From assembly GCA_964467455.1 (NCBI GenBank), contig CAYXQJ010000003.1:135721-199720 (forward strand): DNA of 64,000 bases, read 5' to 3'. This DNA comes from OLB6 sp964467455. Its GTDB lineage: Bacteria; Bacteroidota; Ignavibacteria; Kapaibacteriales; Kapaibacteriaceae. Below the pieces are notes generated by a model. The model had not been told where the DNA came from. It saw only the letters and a list, made by a program, of their open reading frames with translations, and did no database searches. Positions 54,796-62,895 of this stretch are shown piece after piece. Numbering within the stretch: position 1 is the first letter of the stretch; every line of letters starts with the position of its first letter. The position numbers were made by a program, and so were the translations under genes.

Positions 54796-56654
54796 GGAAC
54801 TTCGTTGTCAAACTACGTTGTCTAACTACGTTGTCTAATTTCATTGTCAGTCTTCGACGTCCAACTGCGTTGGCCAATTTCATTGTCAGTCTTCGACGCC
54901 CAACTGCGTTGTTGAACTTCGTTGTTGGAGTGTTCCTCGCCACGGCTGTCGCTCCGAGCATGGCAAAGAATGACGATGAGATCATGCGGGCGATGCATGA
55001 TGAGCTCGTTCGTAACATGATGGAGTTGCGTCTTGATGGATTGGCGACGCCCTATCATATCGAGTACACGCTCACGAAGCGGCATCGACTTGGCGCACAT
55101 GCCATCTTGGGCATTGTTGATGATATCGACACGGCCAGCACGGCAACAGTGACGGTGCGAGTGCGCGTTGGGACGCCGAAGTTTGACAACACGAATTTCT
55201 TTGATGTGTCGCTGGGCTTCTTTGGGTCGAGTGATGACGAAGAAGCGTTTCGCAATCGTCGTGTACCGCTTGACGTGAGTTATGAAGCACTGCGTCGCGA
55301 GTTGTGGTTAGCCACCGATGCCTGTTTCAAACAGGCGGTTGAGATCTATGCCAAGAAGTCGGCTGTGGTGAAGAACCGGATGCGGACGGATACGACGTGG
55401 GATTTTGCGTTGATGCCGGGATACACCACGGAAGAGACGTCGCAGTCCGCCATCACAACGAATATCGACCACATACGCGCGGTCGTTGAGCGCGTCAGCG
55501 CCGCGTTCCGTAATGCAAAGCACGTGCAGGCCTCACGTGTGGGTATGGAGTTTGTGCCGGAGGAGACGTTCTACGTCAACTCCGAAGGTCGACGTATGCA
55601 CAAGGTTGAGACCTTTACGGGTCTGGAGATCGTGGCCACCACGCAAGCTGATGATGGAATGCCCCTTACCAAGTCGTATGCGGTCTACGGCACACAACCA
55701 AAAGATCTCCCGTCGACGGATTCCCTAGTGCGTGCTGCCGAGAGCATGGTGCGCATGCTTGACGTGATGAAGACAGCACCAACGATCGAGCCATATTCGG
55801 GTCCCGTGTTATTCGAAGGTCAAGCCGCAGCACAAGTGCTTGCTCAAGAATTCGCACCGAACCTTGTGGCACAACGTCAGCCGATGTCAGAAAGCGGCTT
55901 CTCTACGAACGATCGGTCGACGGCCTTCCAGAACAAGATCGGCGCCCGCGTCCTGCCGGAGTGGCTGTCGATGAAGGACCTGCCGTCGCTCAAGAGTCTG
56001 CAGGGAACCGCTGTTGCCGGACACTACACCGTCGACGATGAAGGCATCCCCGCTCAAGACGTCAATGTTGTCGAGAAGGGCTATCTCAAGGCACTTCTCT
56101 CATCGCGCGTCCCAACGCGTCGTGTGCGAGCCACCAACGGCCACCAACGTGGCGGCGGCGCTATGTTCTCTGTCCTCAAGCTCGATGCCGAGAACACCAA
56201 GAACGTCTTGTCAAAATCTGACCTTCGGAAGAAACTCCTCAAGCTTGTCAAGGATCGTGAACTCGACTACGGCATCATCGTCCGCGAGATCACCGACCAA
56301 AACATTCTGATGACGGGTTTGTTCCCGTTGCTGCAAGGTGACCTGCCGATGTCCTCTCAAGGCACCCTGCCCCTCGTCGAAGTCGTCAAGCTGTATCCCG
56401 ACGGACGTGAAGAGGTCATCCGCGGCGTCGAGGGTGCCGGCTTTGCACCATCCCTCTTCAAAGACATTCTGGCCGTCGGCAAGACGCCGACCGTCCACAA
56501 CTTCCTCGCCCGCTCCGTCATCCCCTCGTTTATCTCAGGGGGCTCGCAGTTCGTGATCTCCACGATCATCACACCGGATCTGTTGTTCGAGGATGTGGAG
56601 GTGAGGCCGAGGGAAGGCGACCTTCCGCGTCCGCCAAGGCTCTCACGTCCGTGA
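54792..56654 (+). CDS. TldE/PmbA-like paralogue, exported, zinc motif lost
   Basis: A 620-aa paralogue of the upstream protein, overlapping it as ATGA. At the place of HEIFGH it has QEFAPN, so both zinc-binding histidines are gone and it should be catalytically inactive, as E. coli TldE is. The N-terminus is also repeat-built: a 13-residue unit (NFIVSLRRPTALA) occurs twice (54837-54914), followed by a hydrophobic segment and AVAPSMAK, probably a signal peptidase site. It may gate or position substrate for the active partner. It ends exactly where the left 12-bp array begins. Confidence 0.85.
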   Translation: MRNFVVKLRCLTTLSNFIVSLRRPTALANFIVSLRRPTALLNFVVGVFLATAVAPSMAKNDDEIMRAMHDELVRNMMELRLDGLATPYHIEYTLTKRHRLGAHAILGIVDDIDTASTATVTVRVRVGTPKFDNTNFFDVSLGFFGSSDDEEAFRNRRVPLDVSYEALRRELWLATDACFKQAVEIYAKKSAVVKNRMRTDTTWDFALMPGYTTEETSQSAITTNIDHIRAVVERVSAAFRNAKHVQASRVGMEFVPEETFYVNSEGRRMHKVETFTGLEIVATTQADDGMPLTKSYAVYGTQPKDLPSTDSLVRAAESMVRMLDVMKTAPTIEPYSGPVLFEGQAAAQVLAQEFAPNLVAQRQPMSESGFSTNDRSTAFQNKIGARVLPEWLSMKDLPSLKSLQGTAVAGHYTVDDEGIPAQDVNVVEKGYLKALLSSRVPTRRVRATNGHQRGGGAMFSVLKLDAENTKNVLSKSDLRKKLLKLVKDRELDYGIIVREITDQNILMTGLFPLLQGDLPMSSQGTLPLVEVVKLYPDGREEVIRGVEGAGFAPSLFKDILAVGKTPTVHNFLARSVIPSFISGGSQFVISTIITPDLLFEDVEVRPREGDLPRPPRLSRP

Positions 56655-57119
56655 GTCTTCGTGGGGGTCTGCGTGGGGGTCTGCGCGGGGGTCTTCGTGG
56701 GGCTTGTTGCGCCACCACATTCGGCGATAGATTCTTTCTCTATAGGGTCCATTGTAGCGCGGGTCTCGCTCCAACAGTGAGCGACAGAACTCGATCGTCG
56801 AGATCGACAGCTGCAACAAGCGTTTATCGATCTCTTCCGCTTGATCCTCAGAGATGATCTTTCGCTCTTGTGACATCCGCACTTGATTGCGCAATTCATA
56901 GAGTGACGCATCGGCATACAACATGAATTGAATGCGTTCACCAGTCCCGCTCCTTCCATATCCTTCCGCAATATTGTTCGGTATACTATCAGCCGAACGA
57001 ACGATCTGGATGCCCATGGTTTGCTGGTGAAAGAACGACCATGCCGCAACGATCGCCGAGATCTCAGCAGCGATCTCAATGGCGTCCTTGTGAATCCGCA
57101 ATGATGTTGGTGTGTCCAT
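56643..57119 (-). CDS. Four-helix-bundle protein (23S rRNA intervening-sequence/S23 family)
   Basis: About 158 aa. The family hallmark SADSIPNNIAEGYGR and the helical pattern (IAAEISAIVAAWSF, FMLYADASLYELRNQVRM, KRLLQLSISTIEFCRSLL) identify a bundle of the S23/Avd type. Such proteins form small pentameric rings; their roles are poorly known. The ATG at 57119 gives the usual start (MDTPTSLRIHKDAIEIA). A GTG at 57251 would add GVFVGVFVG repeats read from the right array and is less likely. The C-terminal tail (HEDPRADPHADPHEDSRT) is encoded by the left array. The stop lies 12 bp inside the tldE-like gene. Confidence 0.85.
   Translation of the reverse strand: MDTPTSLRIHKDAIEIAAEISAIVAAWSFFHQQTMGIQIVRSADSIPNNIAEGYGRSGTGERIQFMLYADASLYELRNQVRMSQERKIISEDQAEEIDKRLLQLSISTIEFCRSLLERDPRYNGPYRERIYRRMWWRNKPHEDPRADPHADPHEDSRT
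56655..56702 (+). repeat. Left 12-bp repeat array (four units)
   Basis: Four units of GTCTKCGYGGGG start at the base after the tldE-like stop codon. They are the inverse complement of the right array at 57174-57257. Confidence 0.9.
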
Positions 57120-57173
57120 CGTGTACTCCCGGTTTTTATACCATCGTGCACGGTAGACCCCAAAACGTGACAT

Positions 57174-57257
57174 CCCCACGAAGACCCCCACGAAGTCCCC
57201 CACGAAGACCCCCACGAAGACCCCCACGAAGACCCCCACGAAGACCCCCACAACGTC
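57174..57257 (-). repeat. Right 12-bp repeat array (six units plus one degenerate)
   Basis: Six units of CCCCACGAAGWC on the + strand (GWCTTCGTGGGG on the minus strand) and a seventh degenerate unit end at the base before the TonB-receptor stop codon. Together with the left array they form an inverted-repeat frame round the four-helix-bundle gene. Confidence 0.9.
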
Positions 57258-59453
57258 CTACATGAGCCGCAGGCGAATCCCAAGGTACAACATCCTCGGC
57301 GTCGTCGGCGCATACGCCAAGCTTGCATCGAAGAGCGGACCGAACGGGTCGTTGGCGGCGATGATCGGATTCTCGAGAATGAAGTTGGTCACGTTCTCGG
57401 AGCCGAGGTAGACATCGACGTTGTCGAAGCGTTTGGTGATCTGCGCGTTGACGCGCCACCAGCCGTCGTAATTCGTTGGACGTTGCTCATTGGTGGGATT
57501 GCCTTCTGTAGTTGGGAGACGTCCGCTGCCGTTGTAGACGACCGTGCCATCTACCTGCCATTCGTCGTCAGAGGTTTGCCAACCAACGGTGACCAATACG
57601 CGGTGTTTGCTCACCATCGGTACTATCTGCTCAATGCCGTTGAAGGGGGCAAGCACTTCCAACCAGCGATAGGCAACAACAAGCTCAAGGTTGGAGACGG
57701 GCGAGAAGAGGGCTTGCGCCAATACGTGCGTGCTGTGACTGTTGCCGTTGAGATTGGTCACCCAGAGTTCACGAACAGAACGATCGTAGTCGACGATGAC
57801 CTGGTTGGTGAAGTCGGTACGGTAGATCTCGGCATCGAAGGTCACCGGACGCGTAAAGATCTCGACGGTCTTGGTGAACGACAAGCCGTAGTTCCAACCA
57901 TCTTCCGGACGAAACGAGGGATCGAAGTTCAGAGATCGAGAGTTGATGTACGAAGAGATGTTCTCGGTCAGCGGACTGGCAACACGCCAACCGCGGCCGA
58001 AGGAGCCGCGCAGGGACGTCATGGCATCGATCGCCCACTTGGCATGTAGACGCGGCGTAGTGCGCGTACCAAACATGTTGTGAGCGTCAACGCGCACGCC
58101 GGCCACGACCGTCAACTCATCCGTTGGTGTCACTGTTGCCTCGGCATACACACCCGGCACCGATTCTTGCCGGGCAAAGTGAGTGGCAAGGAGCGACTCA
58201 TGCACATCGTCATAAAGGTACGATGCACCGCCAATGATGCTCACTTCGTCCGATAGTGTGGCACTAACAACGAGTCGTGCTTGGAAGGTGTACTGTGAGG
58301 CGTCGATCGTACGGTCGCCGAATGCTGACACTTGATCATGCACGGCACCGCCGAGAACGATGGACGCGCCACTAGCATCGAGATCTTCGAAAGGATTGAG
58401 CAGACCGTATTTGATGAAGCCATCAAGACGCTTGATGCGGGTGTCGATGGCATACCGTCGTGATGCTCCGGTGGAGTCAACGATGGGGTCGATCTGACCG
58501 CCGTAGTAGTTGTCAAGCAGGCCGCGGACATACACTTGCCACTCTGTCTCGTCATCATTGAAGCGCCACCGATGCACGGCGTTCAGTTGGTCGAACTGCG
58601 GAGTGTCGTAGAAGCCGTCGTTGTTGTTGTCGATCGTTGCCTTCTGCATCCGACCGTGGAACATCGTCATGGTAGCGAGGTGATCGCCGACCTGCTGCGA
58701 ACCGTAGAGATTCAGCTCGAGACGTTCCATGGAGTTAGCGTAGGCGTTGGCGAACAGCGTGACGGGCACAAGTGGGTCGTGTTCGCAGACGTTGATGGTG
58801 CCGGTGAGGCCTTCATAGCCAGTGGTGACCGTGGCTGCCCCCTTCGAAATAGAGACAGATTCCATGAACGGACCCGGGATGTGGTCGAAGCCGAAGGGGA
58901 TCTCCATGGAGCGGATCAGCGGAACGGCCTCGACCATGGTCTGGCTGTAGAGGCCGCTGAGGCCGAGCATCTGGATGCGGCGAGCACCGCTGACAGCGTC
59001 GGCATAGTTGACCTCGACGGTCGGACTGCGCTCGAACGACTCAGCAAGGGAGCAACAGGCGGCGCGGGTGAGCTCGCGCGAGGTGACGACCTCGGTCTTG
59101 ATGGCCGAACGCGAGATCAGGGGCTGTTCGGCCTCTACCTGGACGGCATCCTGAAGGACGGACGACTCACGCATTTCGAGGACGATGTCATCGCCGGGAT
59201 GGACCACCGTCAGTGTGTCGTAGCCCACATAGGTCACCTGCAACGTGTCTTGATCATCAACACGTTCGATGGTAAAGGCACCGTCGGCCTGTGTCAGCGT
59301 CCCCTTGGCGCGGTTCTTCCAGCGTACCGTCGCACCGCGCAACGGATGGACGTCGGACGACGGACGATGGACGACCTTACCGTGTAGATCGCCAGAATGT
59401 GCTTGAGCTGCATCATGCATCATGCATAATGCAAGGAAAAGGAGGATGTACAT
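57258..59453 (-). CDS. TonB-dependent outer-membrane receptor with carboxypeptidase-regulatory-like domain
   Basis: A 731-aa outer-membrane receptor. Signal peptide MYILLFLALCMMHDAAQAHS. Residues about 22-105 form a CarboxypepD-reg-like domain (GDLHGKVVHRPSSD, GAFTIERVDDQDTLQVTYVGYDTL). A plug domain follows (RRIQMLGLSGLYSQTMVEAVPLIRS, SISKGAATVTTGYEGLTGTINV), then a beta-barrel ending in an aromatic-free RLRLM. The upstream Cys-rich HYC-type gene suggests metal (copper?) uptake or handling, by analogy with similar pairs in Bacteroidota. The signal-peptide region contains GCATCAT 7-mers, and codons 28-36 contain four GACGGAC-like 7-mers. Confidence 0.9.
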   Translation of the reverse strand: MYILLFLALCMMHDAAQAHSGDLHGKVVHRPSSDVHPLRGATVRWKNRAKGTLTQADGAFTIERVDDQDTLQVTYVGYDTLTVVHPGDDIVLEMRESSVLQDAVQVEAEQPLISRSAIKTEVVTSRELTRAACCSLAESFERSPTVEVNYADAVSGARRIQMLGLSGLYSQTMVEAVPLIRSMEIPFGFDHIPGPFMESVSISKGAATVTTGYEGLTGTINVCEHDPLVPVTLFANAYANSMERLELNLYGSQQVGDHLATMTMFHGRMQKATIDNNNDGFYDTPQFDQLNAVHRWRFNDDETEWQVYVRGLLDNYYGGQIDPIVDSTGASRRYAIDTRIKRLDGFIKYGLLNPFEDLDASGASIVLGGAVHDQVSAFGDRTIDASQYTFQARLVVSATLSDEVSIIGGASYLYDDVHESLLATHFARQESVPGVYAEATVTPTDELTVVAGVRVDAHNMFGTRTTPRLHAKWAIDAMTSLRGSFGRGWRVASPLTENISSYINSRSLNFDPSFRPEDGWNYGLSFTKTVEIFTRPVTFDAEIYRTDFTNQVIVDYDRSVRELWVTNLNGNSHSTHVLAQALFSPVSNLELVVAYRWLEVLAPFNGIEQIVPMVSKHRVLVTVGWQTSDDEWQVDGTVVYNGSGRLPTTEGNPTNEQRPTNYDGWWRVNAQITKRFDNVDVYLGSENVTNFILENPIIAANDPFGPLFDASLAYAPTTPRMLYLGIRLRLM
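59345..59430 (-). repeat. Two 7-bp repeat patches in the receptor's N-terminal codons
   Basis: Four GRYGGAC-type 7-mers at 59345-59372 and three GCATMAT 7-mers at 59410-59430. The first patch uses the same GGACGNN theme as the peroxidase repeat at 16791-16853. Confidence 0.75.
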
Positions 59454-59457
59454 AAGA

Positions 59458-59517
59458 GTTCCAACAAATGAAGGAAAGACCTGCAGCGGAATGCGGCAGG
59501 GGCGGCGTTGTTGGAAC
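59458..59517 (-). promoter_or_regulatory. Leader hairpin in front of the TonB receptor start
   Basis: GTTCCAACAA (59458-59467) and TTGTTGGAAC (59508-59517) are a perfect 10-bp inverted repeat; an inner stem CCTGC/GCAGG (59480-59484, 59496-59500) lies inside. On the transcript the stem ends 4 nt before the receptor ATG, so it would hide the initiation region. It could couple receptor translation to the upstream gene or to a ligand, or terminate part of the transcripts. Confidence 0.5.
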
Positions 59518-59522
59518 GCGGG

Positions 59523-59924
59523 CTAGATCAGGAAGACGTCGATGCGCGCAAGGCGGTCGACGGTGCGAGGCGGATGTTCGTTGGCGCCTCGGTCGGGCAG
59601 GCTGACCCAGAGATCGGCAAGGGCAGCACCATCAATGAATACGGCGGCCGGTTGCGTAAGGATCGCCCCCTGAAACTCGGCCGGAGCCGGGAGGGCCGGT
59701 GCAGGTGTAACGGCAGCGTCGGTATCGACGTTGTGGATCTCAACGAGGTCGGTGCAGCAGGCATCGTCTGCTTGTTCGGACTCATCGGAACAGCACTCCA
59801 TGGGGTCGCAGGCCTCGGCGACCGGTTCGCCGCCGCAATAATGCATCAGCGTCGGCACGCCGGCAGCGCCTGCCGTGAACACGACAAGGGCGAGGAGGGT
59901 GATGATGGTCCGGAGGAATAGCAC
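59523..59924 (-). CDS. Cys-rich HYC_CC_PP-like exported protein
   Basis: A 133-aa exported protein. An N-terminal hydrophobic segment (LFLRTIITLLALVVFTAGAAG) is followed by MHYCGGEP, EACDPMECCSD and DACCTDLVEIHN. This HYC-then-CC arrangement is seen in small Bacteroidota proteins next to TonB receptors and metal-handling genes. The cysteines probably bind a soft metal such as copper. The start is GTG; a TAAGTTTG element ends 4 nt before it, which supports this codon and implies a leaderless mRNA. The receptor gene lies 69 bp downstream. Confidence 0.75.
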   Translation of the reverse strand: MLFLRTIITLLALVVFTAGAAGVPTLMHYCGGEPVAEACDPMECCSDESEQADDACCTDLVEIHNVDTDAAVTPAPALPAPAEFQGAILTQPAAVFIDGAALADLWVSLPDRGANEHPPRTVDRLARIDVFLI

Positions 59925-59928
59925 GAAA

Positions 59929-59936
59929 CAAACTTA
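59929..59936 (-). promoter_or_regulatory. TAAGTTTG -7 element, leaderless HYC-type gene
   Basis: Minus-strand TAAGTTTG, then TTTC, then GTG. The spacing matches the leaderless thyX and lysS starts. Confidence 0.5.
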
Positions 59937-60027
59937 ACGAAGACGGGGTCAGTATCGTGTTTTCACGCTTGCAACAGACGAAAAAATCGCGTAAGTAGGG
60001 ATTGTCATTGTTCCATTAGGAGGATCC

Positions 60028-60252
60028 ATGGCCGACGTTGTAAAACACTACGACAATGGTGAGATCACCGTTGTGTGGAAACCGGATCTGTGCCAACATT
60101 CGGCAAACTGCTTCCGGAATTTGCCGCAGGTCTTCGACCCACGGGTCAAACCTTGGATCCAGCCGGAGAAAGCCGACTCGGAGATCATCATTCAGGTGGT
60201 CAATGCCTGCCCGTCCGGCGCATTGTCGATTCTTAACGGCGCCCCGGAATGA
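60028..60252 (+). CDS. YjdI-like mono-cluster Fe-S protein
   Basis: A 74-aa protein of the Fer4_19/YjdI type. The cysteines in DLCQHSANCFRNLPQVFD and VNACPSGAL would bind one Fe-S cluster. Such proteins are likely electron carriers or repair helpers; the partner is unknown. A perfect AGGAGG (60018-60023) precedes the ATG, one of the clearest Shine-Dalgarno sites in this window. Confidence 0.88.
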   Translation: MADVVKHYDNGEITVVWKPDLCQHSANCFRNLPQVFDPRVKPWIQPEKADSEIIIQVVNACPSGALSILNGAPE

Positions 60253-60272
60253 AACATTTCACCGGGTAAACG

Positions 60273-60280
60273 TATCTTTG
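60273..60280 (+). promoter_or_regulatory. TATCTTTG -7 element with very short leader
   Basis: TATCTTTG ends 7 nt before the ATG at 60288, predicting an mRNA with a leader of only a few nucleotides. Confidence 0.45.
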
Positions 60281-60287
60281 CATCTGT

Positions 60288-60710
60288 ATGAAACGCCTGT
60301 CGTTGATCGCATCCCTGCTCGTTGTCGCCGTCGTGGCGGCCCTGGCCGTCGAGGCCACGGTCGATTATCTGCGCGCACGTTCAACGGGCTCGGCCGTTGT
60401 CCTTGAGTGGCGTTCAACGCAGGAAAGCAATCTCCTGCAGTATGAGATCGAACGCGCGGGCGACGATCAGATCTTCCGCTACGTGGCTGCGGTCAGCGCC
60501 AAAGGCAGCAATCAGACCTATAGCTACCGCGACGACGAAGCGTTCAACAAGCGCGATGCTAACGGCAATGTTGCCTCGACCTACTTCACCTACCGGCTCA
60601 AATTGGTGCATGCTGATCAGCGCACCGTTTATTCGACCTCTGCCGGTGTCTCTCACAATGTGAGCAGCATCAAGCGCACATGGGGTATGATCAAAGAGAT
60701 GTTCCGCTGA
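60288..60710 (+). CDS. Secreted Fn3-like protein, unknown function
   Basis: 140 aa. Signal peptide MKRLSLIASLLVVAVVAALAVEA, then one fibronectin-III-like domain (VVLEWRSTQESNLLQYEIERAGDDQIFRYV, TYSYRDDEAF, YFTYRLKLVHADQRTVYS). This module is common in FCB secreted proteins. No sorting domain is present. It overlaps the next gene by 31 bp, so the two are translationally linked. Confidence 0.75.
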   Translation: MKRLSLIASLLVVAVVAALAVEATVDYLRARSTGSAVVLEWRSTQESNLLQYEIERAGDDQIFRYVAAVSAKGSNQTYSYRDDEAFNKRDANGNVASTYFTYRLKLVHADQRTVYSTSAGVSHNVSSIKRTWGMIKEMFR

Positions 60711-62275
60711 ACATCTACCTCATCGTAGCAGCGTTCCTCCTACTTGTCATTCCGAGCAAAGCCAGGAACGAATCACCGATCCGGTGCGGATTTCACAGCC
60801 AAGGCATTCTTGCCGACCGTGCCCGTCCTACCCTTCCTGAATTTGTTGACGATGCCGAAGGACTCTTCCGCGTCCACTTCACGCGCGAAGGCATCGATGC
60901 CGTCCCCAGTGCCGATCTCAACCTGAACAACATCCCCGACTATGTTGAGTATGCGCTCGAAGCACTCAACCGGTCGTGGAAACTCTACACCGATACTCTC
61001 AGTGCCGGCCCCGTACCGCGTGATGGGGCCAACGGCGGCTCCAGCGCCATCGACGTCTATCTTCTCGACCTGAGCAAGATCGGCTATGGCCTCTATGGCG
61101 AAACCGTTCCCGAGACCAAGATCTCCTCGCCGCACTTCCCCAAGTATACGTCGTGGATGCAGCTCGACAATGACTTCGCCGAGACCGACCGCAATGTCTT
61201 CGATCAACAGGTCTTCGCCACGTACGGCATCGAAGGTCTGCAGATCACGTGCGCCCACGAGCTGCATCATGTGATCCAGATCGGCGTCTACGGCGACGCT
61301 GCCGTACAGCTTTCGATCTACGAGATGACGTCAACATGGATGGAGCAGCGCTGTTATCCGGACATCCGCGATTGGGCCGTCTATGCCGCCAACCTCTTTG
61401 AGCAGCCCACACTATGGCCCTTCAGTGATCCCCGCTCCGGTAATGGCTACGTATGGGGATGGTTCCCCAACGTCTATCGTAAACGTGTCGGCGATGATCT
61501 GATCTCGGCCCTCTGGTCCAAGATCGGCAGTGGTGCCCGCCCCTTCAATGCTCTTGTGGATGCCGGCTATGACTTGGGTTATCCTCTTGATTCCGCATTC
61601 ATCGACCTTCTACCGTACCTCTATCACACCGGTTCACGCGGCGACGAGAACCCCATCCTGCCGGGCGCTGACAGTCTTCCGGAGATCAAGCTTGCCGTTG
61701 ATGATGTTGCGCAAGAACCATCAACGATCCACAGTGGTGCCCTTCGTCCCTTCGAAGTGCGCGCCGTCCGCTATCAAGTCCCCGCTGCCAGCGGCGGCTC
61801 CAGCATCAACACCGGCATCGTCTTTACATGGGCCGATCCCAACGCCTTCGTACAGACCGACGTCCCGGGTTCGCAGAACTACACCATCACACTCACGCCT
61901 ACACCAACAACTACCGACGTCTTGATCAAAGGCAGCACGTGGGGAGTTCGTGTGCAAGGGGCGAATGTGGTCGCCTATGTTGAGGGGGCTGCCTACGACG
62001 CAACACCAGCCCCTTATCCTCAACCCTTGGTCTTGAGCACGACCACACAGGTCCGCATCCCGGTCAACAGCGGCGTCAGTGGCGATGATGTGACCGTGGA
62101 GATGATGACGGTGCAGGGCCTTGGACTAGCCAAACAAACATCCGTGCTGATGTTCGACGATGTGCGTCTTGTTGCAACCCTCGACGTCCCGTCCGATATT
62201 ACTCCCGGCACCTACCTGGTCTCCGTGCAGACCAACGGCGAACGCACCATGCACAAGATCATGGTCAAACGATGA
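60680..62275 (+). CDS. MXAN_6640-like putative metalloprotease with T9SS domain
   Basis: A secreted protein of 531 aa. A hydrophobic N-terminus (NIYLIVAAFLLLVIPS) acts as signal peptide; the codons after it (VIPSKARNESPI) come from the dispersed TCATTCCGAG repeat. The motif CAHELHHVIQ at residues 191-200 provides HExxH (H193, E194, H197) and matches the MXAN_6640-type putative metalloproteases. A second conserved stretch is YEMTSTWMEQRCYPDI. The C-terminus (PSDITPGTYLVSVQTNGERTMHKIMVKR) is a T9SS sorting domain. The next gene overlaps as ATGA. Confidence 0.82.
   Translation: MGYDQRDVPLNIYLIVAAFLLLVIPSKARNESPIRCGFHSQGILADRARPTLPEFVDDAEGLFRVHFTREGIDAVPSADLNLNNIPDYVEYALEALNRSWKLYTDTLSAGPVPRDGANGGSSAIDVYLLDLSKIGYGLYGETVPETKISSPHFPKYTSWMQLDNDFAETDRNVFDQQVFATYGIEGLQITCAHELHHVIQIGVYGDAAVQLSIYEMTSTWMEQRCYPDIRDWAVYAANLFEQPTLWPFSDPRSGNGYVWGWFPNVYRKRVGDDLISALWSKIGSGARPFNALVDAGYDLGYPLDSAFIDLLPYLYHTGSRGDENPILPGADSLPEIKLAVDDVAQEPSTIHSGALRPFEVRAVRYQVPAASGGSSINTGIVFTWADPNAFVQTDVPGSQNYTITLTPTPTTTDVLIKGSTWGVRVQGANVVAYVEGAAYDATPAPYPQPLVLSTTTQVRIPVNSGVSGDDVTVEMMTVQGLGLAKQTSVLMFDDVRLVATLDVPSDITPGTYLVSVQTNGERTMHKIMVKR
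60747..60774 (+). repeat. Dispersed TCATTCCGAG repeat inside the T9SS protease gene
   Basis: TCATTCCGAGCAAAGCCAGG followed by AACGAATC. Same family as 34010-34050. In frame it encodes VIPSKARNES just after the hydrophobic core of the signal peptide. Confidence 0.75.
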
Positions 62276-62895
62276 TCACGCTTTCGGCAACACAGATCAG
62301 TCGTGCCTATGGCCGACGCCGCGTCGTCACTGATCTCTCTCTTTCTCTTGCAGGGGGCGAGCGGCTCGGTATCATTGGTGCCAATGGTTCGGGAAAGTCA
62401 ACGTTACTGCGCATCCTTGCCGGCGTGCTGCGTCCGGATACGGGCACGGTCTCGCTGACGGTGGACGAGCGCTTGATCGATCGTGAACAGATCCCCCAAC
62501 ACGTGGGGCTGGTTGCCCCCTACCTGAATATCTACGATGAGTTCACACCCTTGGAGCTGCTGAAGCTGCAATCGGAATTGCGCGGCAAATCGAATGCACA
62601 CGATGTCGCGGAAGCGCAGGCGTTGCTAGAGCGCGTGGGATTGGGTGATCGGATGTCGGATGTTGTGCGCACGTTTTCCAGTGGATTGCGTCAGCGAGTG
62701 TTGCTGGCCTTGGCAGTACATTTGAAGCCCGCGATGTTGTTGCTAGACGAGGCAACGATCACGTTGGATGATGCCGGAAGATCGATCGTCGAGCATGAGG
62801 TCATGATGCAATCTCAGCGCGGCGGGATCGTAGTGATCGCAACGAATGATCAACGAGAACGACAACTATGTACACGATGGATCGAGATGTCATGA
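62272..62895 (+). CDS. ABC transporter ATP-binding protein (CcmA-like)
   Basis: A 207-aa nucleotide-binding subunit. Walker A is GANGSGKST, signature FSSGLRQRVLLALA, Walker B LLLDEATITLD. The overall length and the short C-terminus resemble CcmA, the ATPase of the haem export/release complex in cytochrome c maturation. No permease gene (ccmB-like) is adjacent, so the partner must be elsewhere or the CcmA label is wrong. ATGA overlaps link it to both neighbours. Confidence 0.8.
   Translation: MITLSATQISRAYGRRRVVTDLSLSLAGGERLGIIGANGSGKSTLLRILAGVLRPDTGTVSLTVDERLIDREQIPQHVGLVAPYLNIYDEFTPLELLKLQSELRGKSNAHDVAEAQALLERVGLGDRMSDVVRTFSSGLRQRVLLALAVHLKPAMLLLDEATITLDDAGRSIVEHEVMMQSQRGGIVVIATNDQRERQLCTRWIEMS

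Noticed and set aside
57120..57251. N-terminal extension of the four-helix-bundle protein
   Set aside because: The extra residues are GVFV repeats from the 12-bp array starting at a GTG. Family proteins begin near the ATG at 57119.
56643..57257. Diversity-generating retroelement
   Set aside because: The bundle protein resembles Avd, but there is no reverse transcriptase and no template/variable repeat pair.
56655..57257. Insertion sequence
   Set aside because: Inverted arrays are present, but there is no transposase and no visible target-site duplication.
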